In this document: piece by piece, positions 14,854-17,476 of the stretch
Layout: every line of letters begins with the position of its first letter
Position numbering within the stretch: position 1 is the first letter of the stretch
From: JBAYDV01 sp041668045
GTDB lineage: Bacteria; Bacteroidota; Bacteroidia; Bacteroidales; UBA932
Assembly (NCBI GenBank): GCA_041668045.1
Contig: JBAYDV010000040.1
Coordinates: forward strand, 1 to 17,476
Direction: 5' to 3'
Length of the DNA: 17,476 nucleotides
Notes under the pieces: model-generated
Seen by the model: the letters and a program-made list of their open reading frames with translations, nothing else
Databases searched by the model: none
What the model was told of the DNA's origin: nothing
Program-made: the position numbers and the translations under genes

Positions 14854-15810
14854 ATGAAAACAATAGCTGTTGTTTACGGAGGATATTCCTCCGAATTCGA
14901 AGTATCTAAAATGAGCGGTAGATATGTAGCTGACTCTATAGATAAAAATTTATATAAAGTATATGAAGTTCTTCTAACCAAAGAAAGCTGGACGGTATTA
15001 AATTACGATGCACCTATTAACAGGGATGATTTCTCATTCACACTTGAAGGCCAGAAAATCAAGTTTGATAAGATTTATATAATGATACACGGTGACCCGG
15101 GAGAAAATGGATTACTACAAGCATACTTCGAGATGCTGGAAATACCATACGTTGGATGTTCATCATTATCATCATCATTAATCTTTGATAAATATGCATC
15201 TAAATCTTATCTACGTGAGACGATAATAAAACTACCGCGAGACTATTTTATAAGGAAAGATGCAGGATATGAAGTACAAGGTATTGTGAAAAAATTAGGT
15301 CTTCCAATCTTTGTAAAACCAAATGATGGAGGTAGTAGTTTCGGTATAACGAAAGTACACAAGATAGAAGAGCTAGAACCAGCTATTGAGAAAGCATTTG
15401 CCGAAGGCAAAACAGTCTTATGTGAAGAAGCTATAGCGGGACGGGAGTTAACCTGTGCGGTTTATAAGGACAACGAAGGGATTCACTCATTGCCCATTAT
15501 AGAAATAGTAACAGAAAACGAATACTTCGACTACGAAGCTAAATATCTTGGCAAAAGTCAGGAGATTTGCCCTGCTCCAATCACGGATGCGCAGCGAGAG
15601 AAAATTCAATATTTAAGTAAAGTTATTTACCGTCATTTCGGATGTGGAGGATGTATAAGAGTTGATTATATATTAAGTGGTGAATCAGCTTATTTCCTAG
15701 AAGTAAATCCTATACCAGGGATGACAGAAGAGAGCCTGGTACCAAAAATGATAAAGGCAGCAGGCATGACTACCACTGAATTTCTTACGAAAATGATCGA
15801 GGCTGATTAA
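14854..15810 (+). CDS. ddl: D-alanine--D-alanine ligase
   Basis: Ddl makes the D-Ala-D-Ala dipeptide of the peptidoglycan stem at the cost of ATP. The protein has 318 residues and an ATP-grasp fold. Visible motifs are GGYSSEFEVS (9-18), HGDPGENG (79-86), KPNDGGSSFGI (155-165), YFDYEAKY (224-231) and FLEVNPIPGMTEESLVPKM (281-299). Metal-ligand residues D270, E283 and N285 are in place. E14, S161 and Y231 align with the Glu-Ser-Tyr triad (E15, S150, Y216 of E. coli DdlB), and the tyrosine argues for D-Ala-D-Ala rather than D-Ala-D-lactate synthesis. A serine-rich run from TCA repeats (SSLSSSL, 103-109) is a harmless local oddity. It starts 4 bases after the PBP1A gene and is clearly cotranscribed with it, so precursor and polymerase are made together. 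Confidence 0.96.
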   Translation: MKTIAVVYGGYSSEFEVSKMSGRYVADSIDKNLYKVYEVLLTKESWTVLNYDAPINRDDFSFTLEGQKIKFDKIYIMIHGDPGENGLLQAYFEMLEIPYVGCSSLSSSLIFDKYASKSYLRETIIKLPRDYFIRKDAGYEVQGIVKKLGLPIFVKPNDGGSSFGITKVHKIEELEPAIEKAFAEGKTVLCEEAIAGRELTCAVYKDNEGIHSLPIIEIVTENEYFDYEAKYLGKSQEICPAPITDAQREKIQYLSKVIYRHFGCGGCIRVDYILSGESAYFLEVNPIPGMTEESLVPKMIKAAGMTTTEFLTKMIEAD

Positions 15811-15845
15811 AATGAGCTAATTTAAATAGCGCGAGCTATAATATT

Positions 15846-16730
15846 ATGACGTATAAAGAATTTGTCACTAAGTCTATAAATAGTCTCTCAGGAATATATT
15901 CCCTAAGAGAAGCGGCATCTATATCTAAACGCGTCCTATTTCATTTCATGAAAATCGATGAATATCAGTACATTATAGAATCAGATACTACGATTAAGAA
16001 ACCTATTCTGAAGATGATGCAGTCTGCTATGGACCAGCTAATTTCTGATAGGCCAATACAATATGTTCTAGGTTATGAAGAATTCGCAGGTTACCGTTTT
16101 AAAGTAAATGAATCAGTATTAATACCTAGACCGGAGACCGAAGAGTTATGTCGTCTTATTATAAGGCAATGGCAGAGTAAATCTTATCAGAACCTCAGGA
16201 TTCTCGATGCGTGTACTGGATCTGGCTGCATCGCATATACATTAGCCGCCGCATTTTCTAATGCTGTCGTTCGTGGAGTTGACCTATCGGAGCCAGCTCT
16301 AGAAGTAGCAAGAAGTCAAAAAATATTTGTAGGAAAAGAGCATAAGATTCCACTAGAAAATCTTCCAGATTTTTCTCAAGTAGATGTATTAAAAGACCCT
16401 GCAGATGAATATGGACAGCTAGATATATTAGTTAGTAATCCACCGTATGTTAGAGAACAGGAAAAATTATATATGGATCCTAATGTATTAGATTTTGAGC
16501 CAGGGATGGCTTTATTCGTCCCGGACAATGATCCACTAAGATTCTATCGTGCGCTTTCTAGATGGGCATCACGTCTATTAAAAATAGGAGGAATGGCTTA
16601 TTTCGAAATTAATGAAGCCTTATGTGACGAAACCATGGAACTCTTTAAATCCTATGGCTTTTCAGATGTAACATGCATAGAAGACATACATTCAAAACCA
16701 CGTATAATATATTTTACGAAATGGTTCTAA
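15846..16730 (+). CDS. prmC: Release factor glutamine methyltransferase
   Basis: PrmC methylates the glutamine of the GGQ motif in release factors RF1 and RF2, using S-adenosylmethionine. The protein has 294 residues, normal for the family. The N-terminal helical domain carries RPIQYVLGYEEFAGYRF (69-85), which contacts the release factor in known members. VLIPRPETEEL (91-101) follows, then the SAM-binding motif ILDACTGSGCIAYTLA (119-134), a mid-domain VDLSEPALEVA (145-155) and the catalytic NPPY (198-201). The signature NPPY with the QYVLG block separates it from PrmB and HemK-unrelated methyltransferases. It begins 35 bases after ddl on the same strand, so it is probably the third gene of that transcript. 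A functional link to cell-wall genes is not evident. Confidence 0.95.
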   Translation: MTYKEFVTKSINSLSGIYSLREAASISKRVLFHFMKIDEYQYIIESDTTIKKPILKMMQSAMDQLISDRPIQYVLGYEEFAGYRFKVNESVLIPRPETEELCRLIIRQWQSKSYQNLRILDACTGSGCIAYTLAAAFSNAVVRGVDLSEPALEVARSQKIFVGKEHKIPLENLPDFSQVDVLKDPADEYGQLDILVSNPPYVREQEKLYMDPNVLDFEPGMALFVPDNDPLRFYRALSRWASRLLKIGGMAYFEINEALCDETMELFKSYGFSDVTCIEDIHSKPRIIYFTKWF

Positions 16731-16776
16731 AATAGCTTTTGAGATATGATTATAATAAAGACAATAAAAATGAATA

Positions 16777-16799
16777 CAGTATCTAAATAAGAGATACTG
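16777..16799. terminator. Hairpin between convergent prmC and the short peptide gene (probable terminator)
   Basis: CAGTATCT (16777-16784) and AGATACTG (16792-16799) are perfect 8-bp inverted arms around a 7-base loop. It lies 47 bases after the prmC stop and about 50 bases beyond the stop of the opposing short gene. On the minus strand a T-rich tract (CATTTTTATTG) begins a few bases after the stem, which favours use as terminator of the short gene. On the plus strand only AT-rich sequence follows. Confidence 0.55.
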
Positions 16800-16848
16800 C
16801 TAATTAAATTATTAAAAGAAAATTTGATAATTAATCAATGAATTTTTT

Positions 16849-16983
16849 TTAATATAAATCTTCTTCCTCTAATGTACCTGCATTATTTGAAGTAGGTGTA
16901 GGGGATGCTGCAAAACCTTTTTCTACTGATAATAATGTTACTCTTATAGTAGGAGTTTCGTAATCTTGTGTATTGTTTTTCAT
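16849..16983 (-). CDS. Short hypothetical peptide (44 aa), Bacteroidales small-peptide style
   Basis: The ATG at 16983 opens a 44-codon frame ending in TAA. The product begins MKNNTQDYETPTIRV, continues with TLLSVEKGFAASPTPT and NNAGTL, and ends EEEDLY. It has no cysteine, no hydrophobic helix long enough for a membrane anchor and no lipobox. Short genes encoding MK-rich starts, then Tyr-x-x-Pro, then Glu-x-Gly followed by Ala/Ser/Pro, are in my recollection common and poorly understood in Bacteroidales; I cannot name the family or function. It stands alone on its strand, with a T-rich hairpin downstream and a divergent tag gene upstream. A weak -7-like TATATTTA lies at 17003-17010 (minus). 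The frame is short, but its codon use and composition look coding. Confidence 0.65.
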   Translation of the reverse strand: MKNNTQDYETPTIRVTLLSVEKGFAASPTPTSNNAGTLEEEDLY

Positions 16984-17100
16984 AATAAATTCGTTTATTG
17001 ACTAAATATATGCAACTTTTTTTACAAAAAAAAATATATTGATACTTTTATTTAAAGTATTTTTCTATAAATTTAATTAATCTATAAATAATATATCTAA

Positions 17101-17476
17101 ATGAATAATAAGATGTTACGCTGTCCATGGAATTACCATGATGAAGAAATTTATATAAAATATCATGATGAAGAATGGGGAAGACCCACATACGATGATA
17201 GATCATTATTTGAGATATTAATACTAGAAGGAGCTCAAGCTGGACTCTCCTGGATAACTATTTTGAAAAGAAGAGAAGCTTATAGACGAGCCTTTGATAA
17301 TTTCGATGTGGAAAAAGTAGCAGCTTATACAGAAGAAGACAAAAAACGATTATTGGCAGATTCTGGCATTATAAGAAATCGTTTGAAAATTAATTCTGCT
17401 ATCAGAAATGCTAAAATATTTATTAACATTCAAAAAGAATTTGGGTCATTCAGTCAATATATTTGGGCATTCGTCG
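17101..17476 (+). CDS. tag: DNA-3-methyladenine glycosylase I; 3' part outside window
   Basis: Tag removes 3-methyladenine from alkylated DNA as the first step of base-excision repair. The visible 125 residues of roughly 190 carry the family signature. It opens MNNKMLRCPWNYHDEE, then YHDEEWGRPTYDDRSLFE (21-38) and LEGAQAGLSWITILKRRE (42-59), with AFDNFD and SGIIRNRLKI further on. C8 and H22 correspond to two of the four zinc ligands of the E. coli enzyme (C4, H17), and E43 corresponds to its E38 in the base-binding pocket. The other two ligands lie in the missing C-terminal part. The gene is divergent from the short peptide gene across 117 AT-rich bases; one-mismatch -7 candidates (TACTTTTA, TATTTTTC) lie there, with no proper -33. 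Confidence 0.95.
   Translation, partial: MNNKMLRCPWNYHDEEIYIKYHDEEWGRPTYDDRSLFEILILEGAQAGLSWITILKRREAYRRAFDNFDVEKVAAYTEEDKKRLLADSGIIRNRLKINSAIRNAKIFINIQKEFGSFSQYIWAFV

Noticed and set aside
15811..15845. Two copies of GAGCTA between ddl and prmC (15814-15819 and 15833-15838)
   Set aside because: Six-base direct repeats 19 bases apart, with no known motif or hairpin of note; they can arise by chance.
16801..16848. Second hairpin (AATTAT/ATAATT arms) after the prmC terminator candidate
   Set aside because: The stem is short and made only of A-T pairs in AT-rich DNA, which is expected by chance.

Overview
The window looks like core chromosome of a low-G+C member of the Bacteroidota, most likely order Bacteroidales. 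By eye the G+C is about one third. The evidence is the purH-mreB-mreC-mreD-mrdA-rodA gene order, a long single-chain GcvP, a RodA with a large central insertion, and a TopA ending in repeat modules instead of zinc ribbons. In addition, almost every start lacks a Shine-Dalgarno sequence, and several promoters carry matches to the Bacteroidota -7 consensus TAnnTTTG. A 44-codon gene encodes a peptide of a style I associate with Bacteroidales genomes. I cannot name the species.

Layout. Positions 1-1110 (minus): 5' part of gcvP, cut by the window edge. Positions 1173-8482 (minus): one tight run, transcribed purH, mreB, mreC, mreD, mrdA (PBP2), rodA, with gaps of 1-12 bases or short overlaps; this is the Rod/elongation module behind a purine gene. 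Positions 8483-8588: shared divergent promoter region. Positions 8589-9377 (plus): ispD, converging on 9474-9971 (minus), an Lrp/AsnC regulator, with a hairpin between them. Positions 10017-12350 (minus): topA. Positions 12351-12458: a second divergent promoter region with a 22-bp inverted repeat. Positions 12459-16730 (plus): PBP1A, ddl and prmC. Positions 16731-16848: a hairpin between convergent genes. Positions 16849-16983 (minus): the 44-aa peptide gene. Positions 17101-17476 (plus): start of tag, cut by the window end.

Function. Most genes serve peptidoglycan. Ddl makes D-Ala-D-Ala. IspD feeds the isoprenoid pathway that yields the undecaprenyl carrier. MreB, MreC and MreD organise the elongation machine. 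RodA/PBP2 and PBP1A polymerise and cross-link glycan. Housekeeping genes (purH, topA, prmC, gcvP, tag) are interleaved. All identified catalytic motifs are intact and no large gene is broken.

I saw no mobile element, phage, CRISPR array, tRNA, rRNA or defence locus. I found no convincing new multi-gene system. The items most worth a second look are the short peptide gene, the strong Shine-Dalgarno sequence in front of mreD only, the inverted repeat in the topA/PBP1A promoter region, and lineage-type insertions in MreC, RodA and IspD.
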